Source: Plotosus lineatus
Taxonomy: Eukaryota > Chordata > Actinopteri > Siluriformes > Plotosidae
Direction of reading: 5' to 3'
DNA: 64,000 nt
NCBI GenBank assembly: GCA_024760905.1
Contig: CM045735.1
Coordinates: forward strand, 10,783,249 to 10,847,248
Position 1 is the first letter of the stretch. Each line of letters begins with the position of its first letter. Below the pieces are notes generated by a model. That model worked only from the letters and a program-made list of their open reading frames with translations. It was not told the DNA's origin and searched no databases. Made by a program: the position numbers and the translations under genes. This document shows positions 63,427 through 64,000 of the stretch, one piece after another.

Positions 63427-64000
63427 TAAGGGTAGATGAGTTAGTCCTGTATTTGATATTTAAATGAGATCTGGTCAGAGAGCTGCATGCAGAAACGAGC
63501 ACCACATGCTCCAGAAATGAAATCTGGACCCCTAAAGGGTTCTATAGGATTACGTGAAAATTCTGCGGTAAACAGCAGCAGGTTTTCCTTTTATATTTTA
63601 ATCCAACACGTGTAGAATCCTTTCAGGAAGCGAAGAACCCATAACTGTCCGAAGACCTTGTGAGGGGAGCGTTTTTTTATATCAGAGTCCATGTGGGCTT
63701 CATCAATATTCTACAATTTTTTTATTGTGAAAAAGATTACAGAGCAACTTTATTTATCGATCGATCTATTTATTTATTTATGCTTCAAAATCAGTCATAT
63801 TATTGGCATTAATTCAAAAATATCTCAACATGTGACAGAACATGTATAGAACTATTAATGTGGCCACAATAAAGAATTTATCCACAGAAATATAAACATT
63901 TTTAGAAATGTGTGCATGTGTGGCTTTGCTGTGTACTGCAGGGTCTTCACTGTTTGTTCTGCCAAACCGGTGAAGTCACGGCTGCTGATCTGCTTTGAGC
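63106..64000 (+). other. pwwp2a intron 1, continuing
   Basis: A (TG)n run at 63382-63422; no further pwwp2a exon was found before the window ends. Confidence 0.5.

Overview
This is vertebrate, almost certainly teleost, nuclear DNA. It has spliced genes with canonical GT-AG introns, many TA and TG microsatellites, tRNA-derived SINEs, Tc1/mariner and pogo/Tigger-type DNA transposons, an RTE-type LINE and a restriction-like-endonuclease LINE, a mix typical of fish. The species cannot be fixed from the sequence alone.

Three protein-coding genes are present, in the order and relative orientation that, from memory, they have on human 5q33.3 (CCNJL-FABP6-PWWP2A). (1) ccnjl (cyclin J-like), + strand, coding exons at 12206-12416, 33243-33542, 33720-33879 and 34576-35047. 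The first coding exon was not found and may lie left of the window. The intron after the first visible exon is about 20.8 kb and is mostly transposon debris. (2) fabp6 (ileal bile-acid-binding protein, gastrotropin), - strand, complete: exons 44931-44997, 42741-42916, 42419-42508 and 41346-41408, 131 codons plus stop. Its last exon encodes only 20 residues and is too short to stand out as an open frame. (3) pwwp2a, + strand, exon 1 only (58844-59862), ending in the conserved block next to its splice donor. The rest of the gene lies right of the window.

Layout: 1-12.2 kb is repeats (Tc1 copy, RLE-LINE relic, Tigger-like element, SINE, RTE LINE nested in a MITE). 12.2-35 kb is ccnjl with its giant intron. 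35-40.8 kb is the ccnjl 3' flank with a hAT-like element that itself contains another transposon. 41.3-45.1 kb is fabp6. 45.2-58.5 kb is a repeat-rich spacer with TIR elements, SINEs and a second Tc1 copy. 58.6-64 kb is the pwwp2a promoter, exon 1 and intron 1.

The three genes do different jobs (cell-cycle cyclin, enterocyte bile-acid carrier, H2A.Z-nucleosome reader) and are linked by old synteny, not by shared function. The unusual content is in the mobile DNA: a repeated TIR element that carries a spliced acidic mini-gene in both copies; a SINE family whose 3' tail, and part of whose body, match the resident RTE LINE; several two-level nests with clean target-site duplications that give relative ages; two Tc1 copies sharing the same nonsense codon; and a SINE into which about 24 bp of sequence found 1.5 kb upstream has been copied. 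No prokaryotic, CRISPR or viral system was seen.
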